NCBI RefSeq assembly: GCF_944387805.1
Contig: NZ_CALXGI010000014.1
Location: 1-61,449, forward strand
Direction of reading: 5' to 3'
Source: an uncultured Pseudoflavonifractor sp.
GTDB lineage: Bacteria > Bacillota > Clostridia > Oscillospirales > Oscillospiraceae
DNA: 61,449 nucleotides
Shown here: piece by piece, positions 29,001 to 35,642 of the stretch
Numbering within the stretch: position 1 is the stretch's first letter
How the letters are laid out: the number at the start of each line of letters is the position of its first letter
The notes under the pieces: model-generated
The model's database searches: none
What the model was told of the DNA's origin: nothing
Seen by the model: the letters and a program-made list of their open reading frames with translations, nothing else
Made by a program: the position numbers and the translations under genes

Positions 29001-30003
29001 AGGCCGGCAACTGCGGATCGGCGCGGTCTGCCTTCACCTTATAAGCCTCGGAGCGCAGTGTACTGCCGTCTATCTTGGCCTCCACATAATAAGTACCCAC
29101 GCTTATTGTGTCGGGAATTGACAGAGTGAGTTCAGCCCGGTTATCCTGAGATTCGCCGGAGGTTGCTGCATTTTCCGCGGTCATCCCGCCAGTATCTACC
29201 AACGCCGCAGTAATCTGCGTATCATCCTCCAGATTTTCGCCAGTAACCGTAATTGTGATAGTCTGGGCCTGCTTTTCCACCTGCTCGTACTGAGACAGCT
29301 GAACAGAGGTGAGCCGTGGAACCGCCTCCTGCTCTCCTTCATAGGCGGTAAGCTGACCGCTGAGATCTCCGGCACCTGCTCTAGCTGTCTGGACATCCAT
29401 GTTGGCGTAGCCCTCTGTGTCGGCACCAAATCGGATGAGGTCGCTTCCCGACATGGTCCACGTCGTGGTGTGCTCTGCCACCTGCTCACCGTCCACATAC
29501 AGCGCGTAACTCTTGGTATCCGGATTTGCCACAATGGCATAATAGTGCCAAACCGTGGTATCCACAGGCACAAGCTCTCTATAGTCAGGGTAGATGGAGA
29601 TTCCCCCTCCCTCTTCCACCGTCCCATATTTTAGAAACGCATGATAGAGGTATCCCCCCGTTCGGACGGAAAATCCGTTGCTCCGGTCGCCGGTCACGCC
29701 ACCGGACAGACGGATGGCCGCCTCCAGCGTAAACACCGTCTCAGGCATGTCAACAGCCGCCGTCAGGTAAGTATAGGAACCGTTCGAGGTAGACTTGTCG
29801 TTTCCCTTCTGTATGTTTACATACCCATTCCGCTGTTCGACCGTCCCTCCAATCGATCCGATGCTAGTTGAGAATGGAGCGGTTGTCGCAGCGTCTGCGT
29901 CAAGCAAATTCCAACTGTTCCCGTCCTTTGCCATAGCGTAAGTGGGGAAAAGGCCCAGGATCATGGCCAGCGCCAGGAGTAAAGAACACGCTCTTTTTTT
30001 CAT
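20014..30003 (-). CDS. Giant SLH-anchored multi-module carbohydrate enzyme with sialate O-acetylesterase-like domain
   Basis: 3,329 residues from MKKRACSLLLALAMILG (AGGAGG upstream). Signal peptide 1-28. Module A: lectin/LamG-like (30-235), Ig/TIG-like (240-330), five-bladed propeller resembling GH43/GH32-type enzymes (338-648), Big2-like Ig (about 650-740). Module B repeats this: lectin 745-960, TIG 970-1060, propeller 1064-1371, Ig to 1460. Then another, more divergent propeller (1471-1774) and a DUF1080/lectin-like sheet (1784-1948). Next comes an SGNH/SASA esterase (about 2060-2305) with CIGQSNMVG (Ser2073), WNQGETD and DTAHY. Module C follows: lectin 2414-2618, TIG 2620-2715, propeller 2731-3041. 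Last, beta-rich linker and three SLH segments (3163-3329). Propeller copies share blocks such as EFNFPTIVDTK. Wall-bound; glycan substrate unknown. Confidence 0.88.
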   Translation of the reverse strand: MKKRACSLLLALAMILGLFPTYAMAKDGNSWNLLDADAATTAPFSTSIGSIGGTVEQRNGYVNIQKGNDKSTSNGSYTYLTAAVDMPETVFTLEAAIRLSGGVTGDRSNGFSVRTGGYLYHAFLKYGTVEEGGGISIYPDYRELVPVDTTVWHYYAIVANPDTKSYALYVDGEQVAEHTTTWTMSGSDLIRFGADTEGYANMDVQTARAGAGDLSGQLTAYEGEQEAVPRLTSVQLSQYEQVEKQAQTITITVTGENLEDDTQITAALVDTGGMTAENAATSGESQDNRAELTLSIPDTISVGTYYVEAKIDGSTLRSEAYKVKADRADPQLPAFSAAGYTIEMENYQYNPTEEFNFPTIVDTKDHPVSNKLGDYRYYLFYAPHDDPAGNCVAVSNSLNGPWVEYAENPVVSNKWDSYYDVSHVSSPHVTWIDEQNCYVMYYHGPNNITRYATSADLLNWTYGGVCIEADAFSTEEETYQQASYARVFEYTVPGLNNKYIMLMMVTHNGANNSYNSHIGWAYSSDGINWTAVKEPLVDPDINADLYGPNLSGPWFIPWESGGETRYFVICHASDGNMYAFEVGEKLDECIEWGLFYDSQGIRNTDDLNPDTYPDYGRAGAPCFVQDDNGNWHMFYEGGKRLHANIVHAVEVKKGEESQLARASLELDGAVLQTGDKVEPVLRIFDKGNNKVPTDAEGLNLTYHVSDSRVLSYEDGILTAVGMGTASAWVEISKADGSTAVSTKVNITVQEQSSLWNLFNAGTAPYDGNFNVVNTPGGGSVMQKAGYVNIEKGNDKSNTATGDAYTWLTAAPALPADKVFTVEATIRLASAVDGGRTNEFAVRINGTGKYYPIFLKYGADGAVTNQTSFDSAKALDTTSWHNYAMVIDPIAQRYDVYVDGELVLENVSAQKMSGGNLIRLGADNKGRCDMDVLAVRVGEGDLSESLGGYDGPEYPEAGLTSVLVSPESQVENTEQQVTVTVTGENLENDTEVTVTLMTASGTAVEGVSASGMFVDNQAQVELTIPDTVPLGSYYVEAEAAGSKARSDVYQVTSSLSAPDFPTFAAVGYTIEMTDYQYNPTEEFNFPTIVDTKDHPVSNELGDYRYYLFYAPHDAPAGNCVAASNSLDGPWVEYEGNPVVSNKWDPYYNVSHVSSPHVMWIEEQGCYVMYFHGENPVTRYATSDDLLHWTYGGELLKANDFSKTGSGFSEASYARVFEHEVPGLGNKYIMLLMITGSGNNMHRNIYWAHSEDGINWTPVQEPLLNPDELGPEYKNNFSGPWFMEWDGRYFVICHASSGEIYAFEVGESLDQCIEWGEVYNSQGVRNVDDANPDAYPDYGRAGAPFFIQDDEGRWHMYYEAGKRLNTNIVHAVEVRPGEEEQLARAGLTLDSETLTVGATAEPELRVFNKSNDKVTEGLTYTYHVGGANPDCVTYEDGVLTAVSAGEATIWVEVTAQDGSKAVSDKIGITVKEKEALPKEVIITNQMTPNKTALNLELPAIFKAKGVLADPINNYYLYFSYNDESGGTRSIALATAPAPEGPWTVYKNGTPVMTAQSLGVESSVNAPWPVWDSENQRMLMYYSMGATAIGVAESTDGISFTNMQTVFEGSDAPAGTQAYQQSVYAYTVEGQDNKYVMFYTGNGYRSEDGTYTNGKQIFYAVSDDGLNWTDSGKVLQYPDSGDKGNIASPRLMIRDGEPYVVYHNSNGNLGYSLLSGDFSTASRQGRLYDSTDGEPDRGRAADACFLQEGDSLYFYYTARSNKAKNEEDASMIVCRKLSGGDQEDVIFQDDFNDGNADGWEVDSGTWAVSDGAYVQSAASGGAMTFAGDASWSNYEVEVKVTPTETSKSIAVMVSGRADGTQNRYIGAYNGGRLMIDRRINGSNSTILAQKEYTMELEQTYTLKMTFSGENIALYVNGVKELETVDDTHASGKIGLATYNTAASFDDVIVRAVNGAPEPSEDLTVEDFGDHQVVQRDAENKNAVITVNGTVTAEGAEKVEARVMAYDADDGAAAVVDWTEMTCDLSAGTWSGSLTVPQGGWYRLEVRASGADGQVLEQTAGAHKWGVGINILCIGQSNMVGQAQDKPRTEADDLVANYTRSGQWTHLVDPYDGAGGSLVPALGNSLVEELDIPVGFIPAADSGSGLHAPNVGHAETRYWMYYNTENPGDTTTLYGKALTRAKAAGGVELMVWNQGETDGRLMIAEETYEQDMKTLLQRFRTDLGDESIPMFICQIGTHDENISNDAAYTAIRNAQHDLDDGKNFFLAATEMEFARKDTAHYTQPGLDEIGRRVANSILYYYGQSDYYRGPYITGAEYADGNRSVVDVKIAHRGGSGIVTEGQITGFTVLDGMNEVEITSAVRKDSDTIRLTLARAISGSGRVRYLYGLNPEHSNIAKDNTELQLPLENTTSDILISGDEMLKWDLMDHAMAPDWTADGWRSSTKTGSINQQNEYVNISKPNESGTGSQKLYHWVVSPTTLALPRDGFTLQVEARVAGMVDEQANEIAVRMGMDANDTNGKIASIFLGYGKDGFVSTTTAGNSRFTMPLDTTVWHTFSMVVRLDEGAYVFDLYVDDQLAFENVPLNTYKGGDLIRLGADNGGRCNLDVKHVRLGTGEVLPEGVSPARVTRVTLSEESQKETESSLLDVTVTGTGFDDNETVTLTLVNKYYQTVEGVDAVEASFTDNTARAQITIPSGLDATTYYVKAEANGRVRYSGAYTVEADRAAPVFPQFTAQGYTIEMEDYIYNPTQEFNFPTIVDTKEHPVSNELGDYRYYLFYAPHDAPAGNCVAASNSLDGPWVEYKGNPVVGNMWDPYYSVSHVSSPYVMWLEEKDCYIMYFHGENPVTRYALSDDLIHWEYGGECLRATDFRSDGGEASYARVFEHTIPELGNKYIMLLMISPTGGFSDKNRDICWAYSDNGTDWTVVQEPLLDPTMNDEYQGNFSGPWFMPWEVNGEERYFVICHASSGNMYAFEVGESLNECIEWGVFYDSKDSADPDNPDDESAYPDYGRAGAPCFIQDDEGRWHMFYEGGKRLHANIVHATAPAAETPEIVQPGLTTKVETLPDGSKVVTQKNLLTGDITETLTRLDGVTAKTIVTKEGDSQSRITVPEGMNGTIVEVPAGNGNVAIRVSEDGTETVLPIAYIENGRARLWVERSAVVRFEVRTAAFTDISDGEIRAAAEQLAAQGIFSGTGDGNFSPSLPVDRATLVTVLYRLDGRKQPEAASSFADVEADAWYADAVAWCQGAGVTNGVGGGRFAPDMALTWEQTAVMLYRYAETLGVVKPENENETEREAALRWCAAKGVSAAENPGRAVNRGQLVLIVQNYIKALVG

Positions 30004-30026
30004 TTGGCTCCTCCTTTTACCGCATA

Positions 30027-30662
30027 TTATGCGCTCTGACCGAGGAGCAGCCCTTCCATCCGGCTGCAAAGCTCCTCAAAATCACTGCGCTTCATTTTTC
30101 CCGTATGGATCAGGTAGAGATAGTCATAGAAATTGGGCAGGCAGGGCAGCGACAGCAGTTCTTCCGCAAAGGCGTGGGCCGCAATCTCCCCGCACCGGTT
30201 GATGCGGGAGCGGCGCTTCAGCCCCAGAAAGGTGAAGCTGACCACCGGGTCCAGCTCCTCCACAATGGAGCGGTTCTGCCGGTACTCCCAGATGTGAAAG
30301 AACTCGTGGGCCAGATGCACGTCCATAGCCTCCTCACTGGTAAGGCTGCGGCCCTCCCAGGCGCTGTGGCGGGCCAGCTCGTCGATGGAGTCGGGGTAGA
30401 CCTCCACACTGCACTCTGCGGGACTCATGGTGGCCTGCCCCCGCAGGACAACGCCGTATCCTTTTTTCCCCGTCCCGCCCCTGTGGATTTGGATGCCGCT
30501 GTTTTGGTAGAGTGTCCTGATATCCGTCCCGCGGAACTTCCCAGCCGCCGTCCGTCCGGCCTCCAGCGCCCCGTCGATGTAATAGGCCATCCGTTCCGGC
30601 GGTATCTTCTGAAACATCAGATCGTTGGAGAGCTCGCACATCGCCAGAATCCGATCGTCCAT
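30027..30662 (-). CDS. HExxH-containing protein, putative zinc metallopeptidase
   Basis: 211 residues from MDDRILAMCELSND, chosen for its GGGAGG ribosome site; the longer frame to 30710 overlaps the HyuA gene. No signal peptide or membrane helix. The segment HLAHEFFHIWEYRQ (near residue 117) holds HEFFH, an HExxH zinc site, and a later EIAAHAFAEELL may supply the third ligand. I do not recognise the family. It lies 16 bases after the HyuA gene and 23 bases before the giant gene, so it is probably co-transcribed with both. It could be a cytosolic peptidase or an amidohydrolase-like helper for the locus. Confidence 0.7.
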   Translation of the reverse strand: MDDRILAMCELSNDLMFQKIPPERMAYYIDGALEAGRTAAGKFRGTDIRTLYQNSGIQIHRGGTGKKGYGVVLRGQATMSPAECSVEVYPDSIDELARHSAWEGRSLTSEEAMDVHLAHEFFHIWEYRQNRSIVEELDPVVSFTFLGLKRRSRINRCGEIAAHAFAEELLSLPCLPNFYDYLYLIHTGKMKRSDFEELCSRMEGLLLGQSA

Positions 30663-30678
30663 CTGCCTGCCTCCCTGT

Positions 30679-32817
30679 TTATTTATAGGCCACAGCCAGG
30701 ATCTCCTCACCGGGACCCATCATCTCGGTCTCCACATCCAGAATGGAGTAGAGCTGCTCCGCCGTCTGCATGCCTGTCAGATCCAGCATCTTCTCCTTAT
30801 AAAATACAAACACCTTTGGTATGGTAGCGTTGGCATCGGAATAGGTGGTATTATCGTCCAGGAAGGAATTGAAAATATCCTTCTGCTTTTCCTTTGGGAA
30901 GATAACATAAGATGCCTGCTCCTTGCGCAGCCGCACAACGCCTTCCCGGTCCACCACGGCCACACCGCGGCGCTTGAGCTTAATGAGACCGCCCAGCATC
31001 TTTTTACTCAACTGGCCCTCAAACAGGTTCCAGCGGCCGGTGCCGCAGACGTACTGGGTCTGCTCCGCCTTGGCCCCCAGGGAATCCGCGGCGATCTTCC
31101 CCATCTCCTCCCGGGTCAGATCCGCCGCGCCCAGGTTCTTCTGCCGCAGCTCCGTGGCGCCGGTCGCAATGGCGCGCAGGATGTTCTTCTGAGCGTCGAT
31201 TTCAATGGACACGTCCACGGTGTCCTCCTTAGCGCCGGATCGGACAATTTTTTCTATCACATCGGCGCGGATGCGCTTGATGTCCTCATCCGTTGGGTTG
31301 GCGATGGTGCGCTCCAGCTGCTCCCGCACCATGGCCAGGGCCACGCCGATGGTGGAGATATAGGGCGCGTTCTTGGCCATCTGGCACTTGACCTTCATCT
31401 TTTCTGCCAGCGCGTTGACGATAACCGCGCCGCTGCCGCCGCCGCCCACCAGGCTGATGAAGTTCCGGTCCAGCTCGTACTCGCTGATGAGATCCTCCAC
31501 CACCACGGAGAGCTTCTCCATGGCCAGGTCCATAACCCGGCGGGCGGCCTCCTTGCCGGTGATGCCCAGGTACTGCCCCAGCGCCTCCCAGGCAGGGGCG
31601 TTGGTCTCGTCCACGCCCCGGGCGTAGTCCTGATCGGGCACATACCCCAGCAGGTTGGCCGCGCCGGCCAGTGTGAGGGAGTATTCCTTTCCATCCTGAG
31701 CCAGGACCGTGACGTACTCACAGGGGTCGTCGCTGCGGGGGCTGACCAGCTGCACCTTGGCGGAGGTGATGCTTCCGGCCGGCGCAAAGCACTCGTACTC
31801 CTTGCCGGCGATGTGGGCGCTTCTGGGACCCACGTCCACAATCTTTCCATCCCGCACCCGGATCATGCTGCCGCCGGCAACACCCAGGGTGCGCACGTCC
31901 AGGCTCTGGAGATAGGTCTTGTGGCCGCCCACCTGTGCGTACTTGATCATAACCTTGCCGTTTTTGATGACGCTGATGTCCACGCTGGTTCCGCCGGCTT
32001 CGAAGAAGATGCCGTCGGAGACCTTTTCATACATCAGCGCGCCGGCCACGCCGGCCGCCAGGCCGGAGAGCATGGTGAGAATGGGGCGCTTACGCACCTC
32101 GTCGATGCTCATAACACCGCCGTCGCAGCGCATAATCATCAGGTCCGACTTGATCTTGGTGTCCCGGACGGCCTGCTCCGTCATATTGGCGGTCTCCATC
32201 ATCTTGGGGATCAGGCTTGCGTTGACCACAGCGGTGCGGGTGCGCATCTTCAGGCCGTAGAGCTGGCTGATCTCATGTCCACCGGTGCAGTAGAGCCCCA
32301 TCTCCTCCGCTTTCTGAATGACCCGCTGCTCGTTGGCCGGGTCGTCTACACTGAAGGCCTCGCTGGCCACAATCACCTGGGCACCCTGATCCTTCAGCGT
32401 TTGAATGGCTCCTTGGATGCTCTCGTCGGTCAGCCCCTTGCTGTCCAGGAAGGTGTGGTAGCTCCTGAGATATTTGTTTGGGGCCAGCTCAATGTCCCCC
32501 ACGTTGGTCTCGCCCTTGGCGCCCCTGGCGTCGATGCCGGTGGCCATGCCTACGATGCCCACGCTGGCCACATCGCCCTCCAGCAGAGCGTTGGTGGCCT
32601 GGGTGGTGCCGTGGGCGATGAATGCCACGTCCTCGGGCGCGATGTGATTTTCCTCCATCAGCGTGGAGATAATCTTCACCACGCCGTGGGCCACGCCCTC
32701 CTTGTGGGTGGTTGGGATTTTTCTCTTTGCAATTACCTCATAGGTGTTGGCATCAATGACCACTGCATCGGTGAAAGTACCTCCCACATCAATGCCAATC
32801 CGCACTTTCTTACTCAT
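30679..32817 (-). CDS. Hydantoinase/oxoprolinase family protein, HyuA type
   Basis: 712 residues, normal HyuA length. Hydant_A_N domain at the N-terminus opens with the actin/ASKHA phosphate motif GIDVGGTFTDAV (residues 8-19) and AHGTTQATNALL. The Hydantoinase_A domain follows (about 200-490) with VGGHKTYLQSLDVRTLGVAGGS and LVGGGGSGAVIVNAL. HyuA proteins cleave hydantoins or 5-oxoproline, or carboxylate ketones, in an ATP-dependent way, normally with a HyuB partner. No HyuB is encoded in this window. GGAGG precedes the ATG. It lies downstream of the transporter across a U-less hairpin, and 16 bases before the HExxH gene. The substrate is unknown. Confidence 0.9.
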   Translation of the reverse strand: MSKKVRIGIDVGGTFTDAVVIDANTYEVIAKRKIPTTHKEGVAHGVVKIISTLMEENHIAPEDVAFIAHGTTQATNALLEGDVASVGIVGMATGIDARGAKGETNVGDIELAPNKYLRSYHTFLDSKGLTDESIQGAIQTLKDQGAQVIVASEAFSVDDPANEQRVIQKAEEMGLYCTGGHEISQLYGLKMRTRTAVVNASLIPKMMETANMTEQAVRDTKIKSDLMIMRCDGGVMSIDEVRKRPILTMLSGLAAGVAGALMYEKVSDGIFFEAGGTSVDISVIKNGKVMIKYAQVGGHKTYLQSLDVRTLGVAGGSMIRVRDGKIVDVGPRSAHIAGKEYECFAPAGSITSAKVQLVSPRSDDPCEYVTVLAQDGKEYSLTLAGAANLLGYVPDQDYARGVDETNAPAWEALGQYLGITGKEAARRVMDLAMEKLSVVVEDLISEYELDRNFISLVGGGGSGAVIVNALAEKMKVKCQMAKNAPYISTIGVALAMVREQLERTIANPTDEDIKRIRADVIEKIVRSGAKEDTVDVSIEIDAQKNILRAIATGATELRQKNLGAADLTREEMGKIAADSLGAKAEQTQYVCGTGRWNLFEGQLSKKMLGGLIKLKRRGVAVVDREGVVRLRKEQASYVIFPKEKQKDIFNSFLDDNTTYSDANATIPKVFVFYKEKMLDLTGMQTAEQLYSILDVETEMMGPGEEILAVAYK

Positions 32818-32850
32818 TGCTTACCTCCAAAATTTGCGGGGAATATTGTT

Positions 32851-32889
32851 TCGTCTGCCCGGCCATTTGATTCAGAGCCGGGCAGACGA
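32851..32889 (-). other. Intercistronic hairpin without U-tract
   Basis: A 13-bp perfect stem (TCGTCTGCCCGGC 32851-32863 / GCCGGGCAGACGA 32877-32889) lies between the transporter stop and the HyuA start. No T run follows on the minus strand. It is similar in kind to the hairpin at 19965. Confidence 0.6.
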
Positions 32890-32899
32890 AAGGAATACA

Positions 32900-34186
32900 T
32901 CAGATTGCTACAAAGAAGCTTGCCACGATCAGGCCCACAAAGGTGGAGATCATGATCCAAAGAATCGTCTTCTTCAGGTACTCGTTGACATCAATCTTGG
33001 TGAAGTCAGACACCCAGACGTTGTGGGAATTGGTGGGGTCACAGACGGACTGGATATTGGAGTCCAGCCGCAGGGCCACCATGGCGGCGACAGGATTCAT
33101 GCCGGAAGCTGCCAGCAGGGCCACAATACCGCTGCCCAGGCCCCAGACGTTGAGGGGACCCCGGTAGATGGCCAGCACGCTCAGCAGGCCGAAGATGAGG
33201 ACGAACATCACCTGGCTGGTGGGAATGACGGCGGAAATGACAGGCTGGAGCACGGCGGCCACCTGGGGCGCCATGACGGCGTTGAGGGTCATGCCGATAC
33301 CGATCATCAGCGCGGCGGCGCCGGCGGTGTCCTGCAGGCCCTCAACAACAGAGCCGGTGACAACCTGCACAGCGTTCTTCGGGGTAGAGAGAATCAGTGT
33401 CACCACGATGCCGATGACAATGGAGGGGACCAGGGGCATACTGAAGGCAAACACCAGTACAACGGGGACAATGGGGCTGATGAGCGCGATAGCACGGACG
33501 TTCTTCTCAGCAGTGGGTTCGGATACAGGCATGGCCCAAGCCTTCCGGGTTTTGGTGCCGCGCTTGATGTAGAACACGATCCACGCCACAGCGATGACAA
33601 TCAACGGGATGGCACACATCCACGAATAAGCAGTGACGGTCTCCAGGGGCAGGCCCAGGGTGTCGATGTACACGCCCAGCGTGCCGACGCTGAAGGTAAC
33701 GCCGATACCGTTAGAGAAGAGAAGTACCGCACCGGCCACCATCGGGCTCACGCCGGCAGAGATCATGATGGGGATAATGATGGTGCCCACCAGAATGACC
33801 ATGCCCAGGCCATTGGAGGCGGCAAAGATCAGGGAGCACACCACCAGGAAGGCCAGCGCGATGGGCAGAGGCTTGTCGCCGGCCAGCTCCGCCGCCTTGC
33901 GAATAATGGTGCGGGTCACGCCCACCTTGGTCAGCACCTTGCCGAAGATGCCGCCAAAGAACAGGCCGGCAATAGCGGTGCTCATGCGCATGGAACCGGA
34001 TTCCAAAACGTCTTTGGCCACAGTAAACGCTTCCGCGTCGGAGGAGATGAAGGGAATGCCAGCCACCAAGGCAATACCAACCGCCATGATGGGAAGAGCC
34101 AGGATCGTGGGGAGCTTGCGCATCATCATCAAAATGACGCATACTGCGAAGATTGCAAAGATTCCTATCGCCTGCACAATTTCCAT
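32900..34186 (-). CDS. Multi-pass membrane transporter, ion-transporter (GntP/CitM-like) type
   Basis: 428 residues, about 11-12 membrane helices. Hydrophobic blocks alternate with short loops; GLFFGGIFGKVLTKVG and a repeat-like second half (GLQDTAGAAALMIGIGMTLNAV) are typical of organic-anion or gluconate-type carriers of the ion-transporter superfamily. A long cytoplasmic loop lies near residue 205-230 (KRGTKTRKAW). GGAGG precedes the ATG. It sits between the FAD oxidoreductase and HyuA, so it probably imports the locus substrate, an organic acid, a lactam such as 5-oxoproline, or a sugar acid. The exact family is uncertain. Confidence 0.75.
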   Translation of the reverse strand: MEIVQAIGIFAIFAVCVILMMMRKLPTILALPIMAVGIALVAGIPFISSDAEAFTVAKDVLESGSMRMSTAIAGLFFGGIFGKVLTKVGVTRTIIRKAAELAGDKPLPIALAFLVVCSLIFAASNGLGMVILVGTIIIPIMISAGVSPMVAGAVLLFSNGIGVTFSVGTLGVYIDTLGLPLETVTAYSWMCAIPLIVIAVAWIVFYIKRGTKTRKAWAMPVSEPTAEKNVRAIALISPIVPVVLVFAFSMPLVPSIVIGIVVTLILSTPKNAVQVVTGSVVEGLQDTAGAAALMIGIGMTLNAVMAPQVAAVLQPVISAVIPTSQVMFVLIFGLLSVLAIYRGPLNVWGLGSGIVALLAASGMNPVAAMVALRLDSNIQSVCDPTNSHNVWVSDFTKIDVNEYLKKTILWIMISTFVGLIVASFFVAI

Positions 34187-34262
34187 AATTTTTCCTCCTA
34201 ATAACTCTTTTACACCTTTTGCACCTTTGTCCTTTGTATCATACGGCTCCTCAGCATCAGAA

Positions 34263-35642
34263 TCAGACTTCCAGATAGGCGCCCTGATCCACTAGCGCTC
34301 GCTGAAGGGCTTGGATATTCACCTCCCCGGTATTTCCTTCCGCGGCAGCCGCCATTGCGGCGGCCACCCCAGCGGCTTGTCCCATCGCGCCTGCGCTGGG
34401 CGTCAGGCGAATGGCCGCCTGTGCTTCAAAGGTGGCAGAGACGCACCGCCCCGTCACCAGAAGGTTACTGACTGAATCACACACCATGATAGAGTAAGGA
34501 ATGGAGTAATAGGTTCCCGGCTCGCTCATAAAAACAGCCTTTGTTCCTTCGCCGTCAGGGCTGTGAATGTCAATTGGGTATCCGGAGTGCGCAATCGTAT
34601 CTGGAAATCTCCGCCGCTCCAGAATATCTTCCGCCGTGAGTGTATACCGCCCCACCAGCTGTCTCGAGCCCCTGACGCCCACTGTTGGGCCGGTAAACTC
34701 CAGCATGGCGCACTCAAAGCCGGGCACCCGCGCCCGCAGGAACCGATCCAGCTCCGCACACTGGCGCCGTCCAATCTGCTCAGCCTCGCTTAAACTGGCT
34801 GCATCGGTGGCGTCATGGTTCACAATGCGCGTAGTATTCATGATATATTCGCCGGGACGCCCTGTGGCGAACATGAGTACATTCTCCCGACGGATGGTCA
34901 GTTTCCCGGCCGCCTTGTCGCTGGAGAATTCGTCGTCAAACCCCTCCAGGTCCACTGGGACGGGCTGACGGAAGATCTCCATATGAGGCGCCAGCTTAGG
35001 GAACCGATCCGGGTTTGCTATCACATAGCCCTTTAGCTTTTCTGTGTCCACGCCGCAGTATTTCATCGTCATGGTCATGGGCTGCGCAGCTCCATCCTCC
35101 GGGCGGCCTTTCGTCATAGGTGCGCCCGCCCACGCCGCCACATCGCCATCGCCAGTGGCATCTATATACACCTTTGCGGACAGAGTGTTCAGCCCGTCCT
35201 TATTGCAGACGGTCAGGCCCGTGATTCTCCCCTGCTCGGTCTGCACCGCTCCCACAAAAGCATGGAAGAGCACTGTGCACCCTGCCTGGGCAAGCTTCTC
35301 ATCCAAGAGAAGCTTGAGTCCCTCCGCATTAAAGGGAGTGATGGTGCTGGTAAATTGCTTGGTGTCAGGCACATGTCCAGGCGACTGTCCCCGGCGCACC
35401 AGCTCCTGTACCAGCTCCTCCATAATGCCGAGGATTACCTGTTTTTTGCCCGCGTGAAACGTCATCATAGGCCCCACACCGCACCCGGTCAGCGTTCCGC
35501 CCAAGTACCCGTTCTGCTCCAGCACCAGAACGTCCGCACCGTTCCGCGCCGCTGCCAAAGCCGCCGCGCATCCCGAGACGCCGCCGCCTGCGACCAGCAC
35601 ATCAAACTTTTTTGTGAAAATCGTCTGTTCCACTATTTCCAT
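34263..35642 (-). CDS. FAD-dependent oxidoreductase (FAD_oxidored / PF12831 type)
   Basis: 459 residues. The N-terminal dinucleotide-binding motif is DVLVAGGGVSGCAAALAAARNG, here residues 14-35, with VLVLEQNGYLGGTLTGCGVG next. IDATGDGDVAAWAG (about 160) is typical of this family, and the C-terminal LLVTGRCVSATFEAQAAIR (about 395) completes the flavin site. Such enzymes oxidise or dehydrogenate small hydroxy acids, sugars or sugar acids, and often sit in carbohydrate loci of Firmicutes. It is the first gene of the minus-strand series and is divergent from rpiR. AAAGGGG abuts the ATG. A GTG three codons in (35633) has better spacing and is an alternative start. Confidence 0.88.
   Translation of the reverse strand: MEIVEQTIFTKKFDVLVAGGGVSGCAAALAAARNGADVLVLEQNGYLGGTLTGCGVGPMMTFHAGKKQVILGIMEELVQELVRRGQSPGHVPDTKQFTSTITPFNAEGLKLLLDEKLAQAGCTVLFHAFVGAVQTEQGRITGLTVCNKDGLNTLSAKVYIDATGDGDVAAWAGAPMTKGRPEDGAAQPMTMTMKYCGVDTEKLKGYVIANPDRFPKLAPHMEIFRQPVPVDLEGFDDEFSSDKAAGKLTIRRENVLMFATGRPGEYIMNTTRIVNHDATDAASLSEAEQIGRRQCAELDRFLRARVPGFECAMLEFTGPTVGVRGSRQLVGRYTLTAEDILERRRFPDTIAHSGYPIDIHSPDGEGTKAVFMSEPGTYYSIPYSIMVCDSVSNLLVTGRCVSATFEAQAAIRLTPSAGAMGQAAGVAAAMAAAAEGNTGEVNIQALQRALVDQGAYLEV

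Noticed and set aside
20014..30003. Three long repeats as evidence of an assembly duplication
   Set aside because: The copies differ clearly at protein and DNA level and the frame is intact throughout, so they are real diverged modules.
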